A stretch of 64,000 nt of DNA from Madurella fahalii (Eukaryota > Ascomycota > Sordariomycetes > Sordariales), in NCBI GenBank assembly GCA_029876055.1, contig CM056875.1:3056001-3120000 (forward strand). Reading direction: 5' to 3'. Shown here piece by piece: positions 56,013 to 64,000 of this stretch. Numbering within the stretch: position 1 is the stretch's first letter; the number at the start of each line of letters is the position of its first letter. The notes beneath the pieces are model-generated. The model had not been told where the DNA came from and made no database searches. It saw nothing but the letters and a program-made list of their open reading frames with translations. A program made the translations under genes and the position numbers.

Positions 56013-56625
56013 GTGGGTGTTGAGCGACGGGTGTTGAGAGGCTTCGCTCATTGGTAGGGTTGGACGAGTTAGACTCGAGCGTGGCAGATGGGCTGCGTCG
56101 TCCGCTCGTGTAGCCTTGTATAAAATATGTTTACGGTAGAACAGGACCTTGTACACAATTTACGGTCATAGAAACTGGATTTTTGGTGGTCTTGTATGAT
56201 CTTTATCTTTTCTATTTTGTTTCTCTTTTTTTGCCTCTATTTGATGAGAGATTTGGTGCCATCCCCATTTCCTTCCTAAGTTGCTGATTTAGAATCCACG
56301 TAGTGTTCCACCTCGGGCAAATTCCCTTCCAACCCTAATCCCATAAGAATCTCTTTCCGAAGTCCACGCCGCCACAGATATCCCGTGCAACTTTCCATCC
56401 CATAGACGGGCCACTTGTTTAGGCGGGGAGAAAGCCCAAACCATCCCCCGGCAACCTTGAGAAGCAGTCCCATCAAACACGCCAACCCCCGCCCTCCTCC
56501 TCCTCCTCCTCCTCCTCCTCCTCCTCCTCCTCCTCTTCCGTGACAGCCCTCTCTACCAAGTCAGCCCTCACCCACCGGCCGTCCTCAATCATCCGCACCG
56601 GCGGCCACCACACCGCCGGCTGTCC
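56013..56625. other. Convergent intergenic region with CCT microsatellite
   Basis: This lies between the stops of mS23 and ALG14. It holds 14 perfect CCT copies (56493–56534) and T-rich tracts near 56205–56240. No gene is seen. Confidence 0.65.
56493..56534 (+). repeat. (CCT)14 microsatellite
   Basis: Fourteen uninterrupted CCT units lie in the 3' flank of the ALG14 gene, read as AGG on its coding strand. Confidence 0.95.
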
Positions 56626-57752
56626 CTAACTCCGGACGTTGGCCGCCACGGCGCCCACATAGACCCCGCCAGTCATCCTCGCCAGCTCCTCGTGCTGCAC
56701 GCAAAACAAGTCGGCGATGGCGGTCCACAGGAACAGCTTCCCCGTCAGGCTCAGCGTGCGCGTGCGGGCCCACGACTCGATGTACACCATCTTAAGGCGG
56801 TTCTGCGGCACCAGGTAGAAGATCTTGAGGAGGTGGGCCACCAGGCAGACGATGAAGCCCGTCGCGGGGCCGTTGGTGACCACCACGTGCGGGTACTTGA
56901 ACTGCCTGCCGTGGCGGCTCCGCGGGCGGGCGTTGGGCGCCCGCGTGAGCGCGTTGACGGCCTGCGCGGCCGTGGCGGCGCACGTCAGCGGCGCCGTCCA
57001 CAGCGGCTGGTGGACCCTGCGCGCGCGCGGCAGCGTGAAGGCGTCGATCGTGCCGCGCCGCGCGTCCGGCACGGCCGACTTGATGGCCGTCTCGAGGCGG
57101 ATGACGCGCGAGAGGGAGTCGCTGTCGCCGGTGGTGATGACGTACCGGCGGTGTTGGTTGGGTTGGGGTTGGAACTTGCGCTTGACCGTCTCGAGCATCT
57201 CGGTCGTGTGCCCGCCGGAGCCGAGGATGTAGAGGAAGTAGACTGCCGGTAGACGGCTCGTGTCAGGGGCGGGATCGTCCTTGCGGCGCTCTACCCAGCG
57301 ACGGCCGGTTTGTGGGCCATGGTGCTCGTTCTTGATGGAGACGTGGCGGAACTGGATTGCTATTAGTATCTGGTGATGGAAACGGGAAGACTGGTGTAAC
57401 TTGCGATAACGAAGCCAACCAGGACACAGATGATAGCGACGATCCATGACCAGGGAAGAAGGAAGAAACCGATGGAGGAGATAATGGAGACAGCGAGGCA
57501 GCCGAAATAGAACGTGACAGTGTAGCGGTCCTCACCGAGGTCCTCAAGCAGCTCCCGCATCTCTTGCATTTCGGTCTTTTTATCCGTGGTCGGTTCGGAG
57601 GTTGTGATATGAGCCGGAGACAGTGTTGCGACATCCGGATCATCTATGGCATCGCCTTGATGCTGGTCGGTCCTGGCTTTGTCGTCGGATTTTCTCCCAT
57701 GAGTTTGGGAGAAGGAGCCCACATCGTCTAGATCGCTTTTATGCCGGTCCAT
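56626..57752 (-). CDS. ALG14: UDP-N-acetylglucosamine transferase subunit Alg14
   Basis: Two exons (57752–57405 and 57351–56626) give about 357 residues. A variable hydrophilic N-terminus precedes a membrane segment (WSWIVAIICVLVGFVI), then the Alg14 fold: FLYILGSGGHTTEMLETVKR (Gly-rich loop), RYVITTGDSDS, PHVVVTNGPATGFIVCLVAH and KMVYIESWARTRTLSLTGKL, ending HEELARMTGGVYVGAVAANV. Alg14 anchors the catalytic subunit Alg13 to the ER membrane; the pair adds the second GlcNAc to the dolichol-linked oligosaccharide. The intron appears to use a GC donor (GCAAGT, from 57404), an ACTAAT branch site and a CAG acceptor at 57352 (53 nt). The competing 41-nt GT–AG reading places the acceptor immediately after the branch site, which is not feasible. 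The N-terminal extension is longer than in yeast Alg14. Confidence 0.9.
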
Positions 57753-58788
57753 GGTGCAGCCTTCCTTTGCGCCCTATGTGTTGTCTTTAGGCTGCGAGTG
57801 CGACTGGTGAACGATGTTGGCGACTAAGCGGGCGACTAAGCGGATAAGACCCCGGCCACGCTCAAAGCCACAGCTCTGTATGCCCTGTAGTCGTAGGTGT
57901 CACTGTCCGGGTGCGCCCTGGGATTCAAGGGGCAGTTGGCAGTCTAACACGGAAACTGTGTGCCACATCGATAGGGGTTTATGTCGTTGATTTGAAAGCC
58001 CTTTGACCTTGGCGGTTGTGACCTCAAACCTCAGACTCAAGCAGCTCACCAGGGGGCCCCGTAGTGAGCAGAGCTTCGAAGAGATCACATTCAATTTCTC
58101 ATACTCGATCGACTGTCTAATAATTAATAATAGTCCGGGCCGAAAATGGCGCAACTTACCTTGAATCATGTGGAAGTATAAGAGAAGTTTCCAAGTTTGG
58201 CTTGTGACAATGAGTCTCGGCTCCAGGTCTTGGATATTTAACCCAGAACGAAAGACGTTGAAGCGTGCGATGGTTACTTCATGTGTATCAATCCCAGTGT
58301 TAGATGACGATGTTGATCAAACGAGATGGCCCAAGCCTCGTGTGAATCGTCTGTGTTTGAATCAAAGATTCCAAGTCTTGGTGTGTTGCAAGGCTCGCGG
58401 CGTTGTTCACAGGTAAGCTCTGTTGCTGTGTAAATGCCAGCAATCAACTTCCCTGTAACTAGCCCGAGTAGCTCTGACTGCCAAGCCGATTCAGTGGCCC
58501 ATCCATCGGCAAGGTCGCGTCAACCCCTGGAAGCGGCTGAAGATCACCTGAGTGAACAACCAATCAGACCGTTGGCAGTTGCCCCGCCACGCGTAGAGGT
58601 TGCAGCAATGGAATTGTCGAAAAACACGACCGCCCGGCAGAATAACCTAGCGCTGCCGCTGAGCATTCACGAGCCCAGGGCGTCAACAAGTCAACAACAT
58701 CCGATGGTCACACTTTAAACAAAAAAAAACCTTGGAACCCATCGAGTAATCGCCGTGAAATGCCTGTTCTCTCAACAGCGACCTCGAA
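57753..58788. other. Divergent intergenic region
   Basis: About 1 kb lies between the divergent starts of the ALG14 and Ima1 genes. Several short frames exist but none shows conserved sequence. Nothing else is seen. Confidence 0.55.
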
Positions 58789-60845
58789 ATGCGGCGACTC
58801 CATCGCAACCGATATCTGACATGCTTCTACTGCGGGCGCAAAACATCGACACCGTACGACGGCAGAATCCGCCACTTTGAATGTCCCAGCTGCGATGCCG
58901 ACAATTATCTAGACGAGGTAAGTCTCCCTCGGCGCATAATATTTAATGAAGATGCTCACATGCAGACAGCATGGCGACATCGCCGACCCGCCCGTCGCAA
59001 CTGACAAGGAGGCTACGCCCATCCGTCCCTTCGCCGTCCCGCGCGCCACATCCCCTCCCTCGAGCCCGTCAAACGCGCCCGTCTTCTGCGAAAAATGCCT
59101 CCATAACCAGCATCTATTGAGAGCATCCCTCGCCCAGTACCTCCCTGACCCGGAGGACCCGGACTACGCGGAGCGGGAGAGGAGCTTCCACCGCTTCCGC
59201 GCGAACCAGGAGCACCTCTACCCGCAGATCTGCGCCGAGTGCGAGCCCAAGGTGCGCCAGCGCCTCGAGCAGGCCGCCTACACAGCCAAGACAGATGCGC
59301 TTCGTCACATGATCGATCGGAGTGCGAGCGCGAGGAAGAGCGTCGGCAGGCGAGGGTGGCTGGACGTCATTGATCTGGCAGGTCAGGGGCTGTGGATTAG
59401 CGGGTTCGTCGTGCAGTTGGCGTGGCACGCTGCTGTATTATACACGCTACTTTCACAATACTTGATGTGGACTGAGGTTGATAGCGGCTCGTTCGCTTTC
59501 AGAATGCTGAGGACATGCGGGCCGTTGGTGGGCTGGCTTCTGTCTCAGGAGTGGCTGCTTCAATGGAGTATAGTTGCTGGTATTCTGGGGGTCTGGTGGA
59601 ATCCGCGATTTGCCCAGACGTCTCGAGGCTTCACCAAGCATGTGCGTGGAGTCTCTAAATGGTACATTTACCAGATTATGACTGTCACCATCCGCGTTTG
59701 TCTACGGCAACGGGTATTTGACCTCATTACGCCCGGTCCTGCGCTGCTTAAGGGGCAGCTCGCCGGTCACTTCTTTGCCGCATTCGTTTCTTTTCTTGTA
59801 AGCGCCTTTCTTCCCGTTTTCCCCATGATTACTCACTAATACCCTTCAGATATTCACCCTCGCCCCTCGCTCAGTCCGAACCAACACAGCCCCCTTATTC
59901 CGCCCTTCCGCGCAACCCTTCCGCCTCCACGACCCGCCTGCGCAAGCCACCCCGTCCCGAGGACGAGACGACCGACCAGACGACACGAAAGCAATGTTCG
60001 AGCTCCTCGACGAGGTCCTCCACTCCCCTACCTCCCCGAACCCTCCCAGCCCCCCGCTCGACGCATCGCCCTCGCTACCGCGCAAATCCTCCTCCCTCCC
60101 CATGGGCCACGCACACACCCTCGCCGCGCAAACATTCACCCACTCCCTCCAGCAGATCGACTCGCTCCACTTGTCGCATCAGCAACAATCCCACCGTCCC
60201 CACATGGCAGGAGGCGTCGACGAAATGGACTGGTCCCCCACCCCCTCCACATCTACGCCAGCCGCCAGCACCACCCCCCCGATCGGCTTCGGCGGCGGCC
60301 TCGGCGCAAAGTCCAAGTACCGCGCCTTCAACACAATCGGGCAACGCTCGTCCCAGCCCTTCGGCTCCGCCCCGGTCGAGCCCCACAAGGGCGCCTTCTG
60401 GTACAAAGTGCCCCCCGCCCCGACCACCCCCGCCCAGCGGCTGTTCAACCCGCTCAACCGGCCGGGCACGCTGCGGAGCAGCCCCGCCGCCGCCGCCGCC
60501 GCGGCTGGCATGAAGCAGGAGATCAAGTTCCGTGGGCCGGAGGGGACGACGCTGGTGAGGGAGGGGTACGGCAGTCGAGAAGGGGAGCGTGAGACGGAGG
60601 GGGTGAGGGTGAACTTTGCGGAGCCGAGTTTCTTCGCGGAGCAGGTGGTCCGAAGGGAGAGGGGGAGGGAGGACCCGAGAGATGGGTTGACGGGGTTGTT
60701 AGGGCAGGGGCTTACGTTAGATTCCAGATCTGGGGGTTCGGAAAGGGAAGGGGGAGGGTGGTTGAGTAGCTGGGTTGGTGGTGGTGGTGGTGGTGGTGGT
60801 GGTGGTGGTGGGAAGGGGGATGGTAAGAAGAGGAAGAAGACGTGA
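58789..60845 (+). CDS. ima1: Inner nuclear membrane protein Ima1/Samp1 (NET5) family
   Basis: Three exons (58789–58917, 58970–59797, 59850–60845; introns of 52 nt each) give 650 residues. The N-terminus has the Ima1_N zinc-finger region: CFYCGRKT...CPSCDADNYLDE, followed by VFCEKCLHNQHLL and PQICAECEPKVRQRL, making four CxxC pairs. Several hydrophobic segments follow between residues ~190 and 330 (GQGLWISGFVVQLAWHAAVL, SIVAGILGVWW, FFAAFVSFLIFTL). The long C-terminal part is nucleoplasmic or cytosolic, Pro/Ser-rich, and ends in a glycine run (GGT codons near 60777–60811) and a basic KKRKKT tail. Ima1/Samp1 proteins sit in the inner nuclear membrane and couple heterochromatin to the LINC complex and microtubules. 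The basic tail could act as a nuclear signal. Confidence 0.9.
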
Positions 60846-61278
60846 TAACCTCTCTTTTTTCTTCGAGTTCATTCTTAGGATGGTCATTCAGGTTGGGTGG
60901 TATGCGTCATGTTTATAGTCAGGACGGTTTGTTTGGATTGCATTGCATCGCATGGCCAGGCAGTTCATTGTGCGTGTGGAGGATTGGGAGCGCTCTGGAT
61001 AATATGGTTGGTTGGTTGTTATTTTTATTGTCAGGAAGCATAGCCGTGTGGTTGTTTCAGAGCTAGGCTGGCCTATTCTCGTAGGAAATACCCATGTAAT
61101 TAGATATCGCATCCAGGACGCCAGTGACCCTCGAGGGCGCCCCTCAAGCAAGCTCTCAATCCCTCAATTCCTCGTTCCTCCCTACCCTCTCTCCCAGATA
61201 CACACCATATCTTTTCAGAGCCCATCCTCCCTAAACGAAAATCTAAACTCCCCCTTTCTGCCACTCTATCTCTTTATC
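60846..61278. other. Convergent intergenic region
   Basis: This spacer lies between two convergent genes and contains pyrimidine-rich sequence near 61160–61270. No gene is seen. Confidence 0.55.
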
Positions 61279-62076
61279 TTATCCGCGCAAATCATCCCTC
61301 ACCATCCCAAACCTATCCATCCTCAACAACCCTCCCCCATCCCTCTCGAACCGCTCCCAGACCTCCCTTCGCAGCCCCGCCACCCCCCTCACTTTCTCAA
61401 AGTCCCCGAGCGTGGGGTACGTCCTGCCGTCCCCACCCCTCCCACCCGACCCGGCTAACCTCTCAACGATGGCTTGGTTAAGGTACGCAACCGCCTCGTC
61501 GAACCCCAGCACCTGCGAGATAGGCTGCAGGTAGGACTGCAGGAAGTGGTGGCTGTGGTGGTGCTTGTAGGTGTACTCTTTTGCGAGGAGGCAGCGGGGG
61601 CAGGGTTTCCGCTCTTTTTCTCTCTCCTGCTGAGTTGGGAAGGGGCCGGAGGGAGGTGCGCAGAGGGTGCAGTGGGCGCGGAAGTTGGAGGTGATGGTCT
61701 CGCGGAGGGTGACGTGAGGATCCGGGCCGGGCCCGGGGTTAGGGTTGGGGTTGAGAGGGCTGCGGAGAGGGAGGGGGCGACGGGAGGGGGAATGGAGAGT
61801 TAGAGCGGTGAGGTTTTGAGTTGGATCCTGGGCCGGTTTCGGCTTTTGATCGAGGCGGTGGGGTGTTTGTTGATTTTGTCGCACCGGCCGTGGCGGGTCT
61901 TTCTGGCGACGGGGCTGAAGAGGGGACTCGGGAGGAGATTGGGATTCGTCTTGATATGTGGATGGGGCAATCAGAGTGGCTTGGCTCCCGCCGCCAGCTT
62001 CGGAGGGGATTTCATGAAGCCAGGACGAAATTGCTCGCGTGCTGACATTGTTGTAGGCGTTGAAGTTTTGGGCCAT
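61279..62076 (-). CDS. Hypothetical protein with paired CxxC motifs
   Basis: A single open frame encodes 265 residues. The N-terminal 120 residues are Pro/Gln/Ser-rich and disordered, with an NPNPNPGPGPDP run. The central part has two CxxC pairs (AHCTLC and KPCPRC, about 30 residues apart) followed by a His-rich stretch (YKHHHSHHF), which could bind zinc. The C-terminal ~80 residues are helical (ISQVLGFDEAVAYLNQAIVE, VAGLRREVWERFERDGG). I recognise no family. The frame is free of stops, has strong codon structure and starts with MAQNFNAYNN, so it is likely real. It lies 300 bp downstream of SEC6 on the same strand. Confidence 0.65.
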   Translation of the reverse strand: MAQNFNAYNNVSTRAISSWLHEIPSEAGGGSQATLIAPSTYQDESQSPPESPLQPRRQKDPPRPVRQNQQTPHRLDQKPKPAQDPTQNLTALTLHSPSRRPLPLRSPLNPNPNPGPGPDPHVTLRETITSNFRAHCTLCAPPSGPFPTQQEREKERKPCPRCLLAKEYTYKHHHSHHFLQSYLQPISQVLGFDEAVAYLNQAIVERLAGSGGRGGDGRTYPTLGDFEKVRGVAGLRREVWERFERDGGGLLRMDRFGMVRDDLRG

Positions 62077-62376
62077 AGTCCCCGGGTCGCATTGAGGAGT
62101 GGCCTAAAACAATCTGAGTTGGGAAGAAGAATGCATCAGGATCGACTAACAAAAACGAGGTTGGCTGAAAACACCATCTGCGGGCAGCTGGAAAATGGCG
62201 GGGCTGAGACACCAGCCTTTCAAGAGAAGGATGGGTTGGCAAAGACATCAAACCTAAAGCATCGCAGCCTCTATTTACCTGGTTTCCTAATTGAGCAGTT
62301 GCCCGGGGGAACATGCAGCATCCACAGGAGATCCCTCGTATTAAATATCATCAATCATTATAATCCCGTACATCTC
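62077..62376. other. Short intergenic spacer
   Basis: A 300-bp spacer between SEC6 and the hypothetical gene downstream; no gene or motif is seen. Confidence 0.5.
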
Positions 62377-64000
62377 TCACTTAACCTTGCTCATGATCGT
62401 CTCCGGCCCTCTCACCACATCCATCTGCGCGGCCCGCGCCTTGACCGCGTTCAACATGCTCCTTTCAAAATCATCGCGCGACCGAAGCACGGCCTCGACC
62501 CAGCTAATCTGCAGGTCCCAGTACGCCCTCTTGAAAGCCTCGAATGTGTCCGGTACCGCGTCCTTCTCCACCGAAAGGAGCTGTAGGAAGGGCTCGGTCA
62601 CGCGCCACGTCTCCTTGATGGCGTTGCCAACGCTCGGGTTGGACAGGCTGTTGAAAAAGTCAAACGCCGTCTTGAGGTCGTCGAAGATCTTGTCCTGGAA
62701 CTGGTCCGACCGGCGGAACTTGGCGCCCTTGTTGCGCACCGACGACAGGTACCGCACGAGCAGCTCATCGGCAAAGATCTCGATGAAGATGTCGACCAGC
62801 GAGTAGTGCAGCACCTGCCTGTAGTCGCTCACGTACTCTTCAAACGTGGCGATCATGCGCGCCATCGCCGTGCTAGTGTACCATCGGGGGGTAAAGAAAT
62901 CGGGCATGACGGTCTTGAAGTCGACGGTAAACACGAGCTGGGCAAACTTGGTGATGCACCACGTGCTCAAGTCGAGATAGCCGTCGCGCAGCGCGGCCAC
63001 CTCGGCCTCGGCGCGCTCCATGTATTGCGGTGAGACGAGCGCGCTGAACTTCTTCCTGAAGTCGGTCAGGTACGCCACACGGCCCTCGTCCTCGTTGTCG
63101 TCGATGCACGCAATCTGGTCGTTGGCCGTCGCCACGAGCCAGTCCTGCAGCGGCTGGAACCCCTCCAGGTCCGATACCTTCCCGGTCTCGTAGCGCGCCG
63201 CCTCCTCCTCGAGCATCTTCTGCCACATCTGCTGCCGCTGCCGCAACCGCTGGAACATGGCGTCGACCACGCCCTCGGCCACATCGGCGCGCTTCGAGTT
63301 GGCGGCCGCGTCGAGCTGCCCGCGCAACATGCGCCACAGGTCGACCAGGTTCTTGTTGCGGAAGTAGCCGTACTCGTCCTGGTCCAGGTTGCCCCCCTCG
63401 ACGTTGCGGTCGGCGAATTCTTTCTCTTCCTGCGCCCAGATGCGGCCGATCCACTCGTCGAGGAACTTGATGATGAGTGCCCGGAAGTCGCGCACGAGCT
63501 CCGTCTCGCGGTTGTCGATGACGTGCGGCGTCAGCTCGTCCTGCTTGAAGCCAAGCTTGGCCATCTTGCGGTAGTACTTGTCAGGCCAGCCGACGATCTC
63601 GAGCGTGTGCTCGGATGTGGTCTGGGGGTCGTCGATGATGGCGATGAGAAAGTCGTGCATCATGCCGTGGTATATGTTTGTCCACGTCTTGAAGATCTTC
63701 CACTTCTTTGGCATCAATTGCACCATCCCTAACCTGACCGTGTTGAGGTCGTTGAAATACCATCGCAGGCTCTTTTCCAGCTGCGACGGATCCCCCATGA
63801 ACTCCTCCTTGCTCTGCGTGAACTGTGTCTCGCCGATTGCCCTGATGTATTCGAGGAACTTTTCCTTGTACCCCCGGACGGTCTTTGCGCCATCCGTGAT
63901 GCTCTGGAACCGGATGGCCATCTCCTTGTGGTCCTTGAGCGCCTCCTGCAGCGCCAGCACCCGCTGGTCGCTCTTCTCCTCGGCCTCGATGACCAGCGCA
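62377..64000 (-). CDS. SEC6: Exocyst complex subunit Sec6, C-terminal part
   Basis: An open frame enters at base 64000 and ends at 62377, showing about 540 C-terminal residues of a protein that usually has about 750 in fungi. The sequence is helical with Sec6-typical blocks: FKTWTNIYHGMMHDFLIAII, LVRDFRALIIKFLDEWI, GYLDLSTWCITKFAQLVFTV, VLHYSLVDIFIEIFADELLV and KRAYWDLQISWVEAVLRSR, ending VRGPETIMSKVK. Sec6 is a subunit of the octameric exocyst, which tethers secretory vesicles to the plasma membrane at hyphal tips and septa. No intron is visible in the part shown; the 5' part lies beyond the window. The identification is strong. Confidence 0.92.
   Translation of the reverse strand, partial: ALVIEAEEKSDQRVLALQEALKDHKEMAIRFQSITDGAKTVRGYKEKFLEYIRAIGETQFTQSKEEFMGDPSQLEKSLRWYFNDLNTVRLGMVQLMPKKWKIFKTWTNIYHGMMHDFLIAIIDDPQTTSEHTLEIVGWPDKYYRKMAKLGFKQDELTPHVIDNRETELVRDFRALIIKFLDEWIGRIWAQEEKEFADRNVEGGNLDQDEYGYFRNKNLVDLWRMLRGQLDAAANSKRADVAEGVVDAMFQRLRQRQQMWQKMLEEEAARYETGKVSDLEGFQPLQDWLVATANDQIACIDDNEDEGRVAYLTDFRKKFSALVSPQYMERAEAEVAALRDGYLDLSTWCITKFAQLVFTVDFKTVMPDFFTPRWYTSTAMARMIATFEEYVSDYRQVLHYSLVDIFIEIFADELLVRYLSSVRNKGAKFRRSDQFQDKIFDDLKTAFDFFNSLSNPSVGNAIKETWRVTEPFLQLLSVEKDAVPDTFEAFKRAYWDLQISWVEAVLRSRDDFERSMLNAVKARAAQMDVVRGPETIMSKVK

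Noticed and set aside
57360..57400. 41-nt GT–AG intron in ALG14
   Set aside because: The ACTAAT branch site would abut the acceptor AG; the overlapping GC–AG intron has proper spacing and phase.
61725..61760. GGGTTAGGGTTGGGGTT telomere-like run
   Set aside because: It lies inside a coding frame and encodes an Asn-Pro/Gly-Pro low-complexity run on the minus strand.

Overview
The window is nuclear DNA of a filamentous ascomycete. Genes carry short GT–AG introns (about 45–85 nt, CTAAC/CTGAC-type branch sites), and the gene set is typical of Pezizomycotina: a CFEM/Pth11-type receptor, a 2EXR-domain protein, a hybrid PKS-NRPS, an acuK/acuM/ERT1-type regulator and Zip4/Spo22. The housekeeping genes suggest Sordariomycetes, possibly Sordariales; that placement is inference. 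Intron boundaries were read from the sequence and checked by codon phase and by restoration of conserved protein motifs.

Accessory left half (1–28 kb). A partial 2EXR protein, a CFEM-containing Pth11-like receptor and a small EthD-domain protein lead into a compact secondary-metabolite locus. This has an MFS exporter (6059–7909, minus), an alpha/beta hydrolase (8518–9831, minus) and, divergently across a 513-bp promoter, a complete PKS-NRPS of about 4118 residues (10345–22838, plus; KS-AT-DH-cMT-ER0-KR-ACP-C-A-T-R). An AT-rich gap of about 2 kb follows. Then come a nitrilase (24884–25986) and a haem aldoxime dehydratase (26631–27710), a tandem pair for aldoxime to nitrile to acid. No trans-enoyl reductase, P450, flavin oxygenase, Diels-Alderase or pathway-specific regulator is visible, so the PKS-NRPS plus hydrolase looks like a reduced cytochalasan/pyrrolinone-type module. 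Whether the aldoxime/nitrile pair belongs to it is the most interesting open question here.

Middle (28–52 kb). A Zn2Cys6/PAS regulator of the gluconeogenesis type has two micro-exons, a GC–AG intron and an unresolved frame change. It is followed by the meiotic protein Zip4/Spo22 and, convergently, xanthine dehydrogenase. Next are a cysteine-rich F-box-like protein, an aldehyde dehydrogenase, an SCP-x-type thiolase and a second rhodopsin-like membrane protein with poly-Asp tracts.

Right end (52–64 kb). This part is conserved housekeeping: a mitochondrial PPR protein, mitoribosomal protein mS23, Alg14 (with a second GC–AG intron), the inner nuclear membrane protein Ima1/Samp1, a small cysteine-motif protein and the C-terminal part of exocyst subunit Sec6, which runs off the window. 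No rRNA, tRNA, CRISPR or intact transposon was found.
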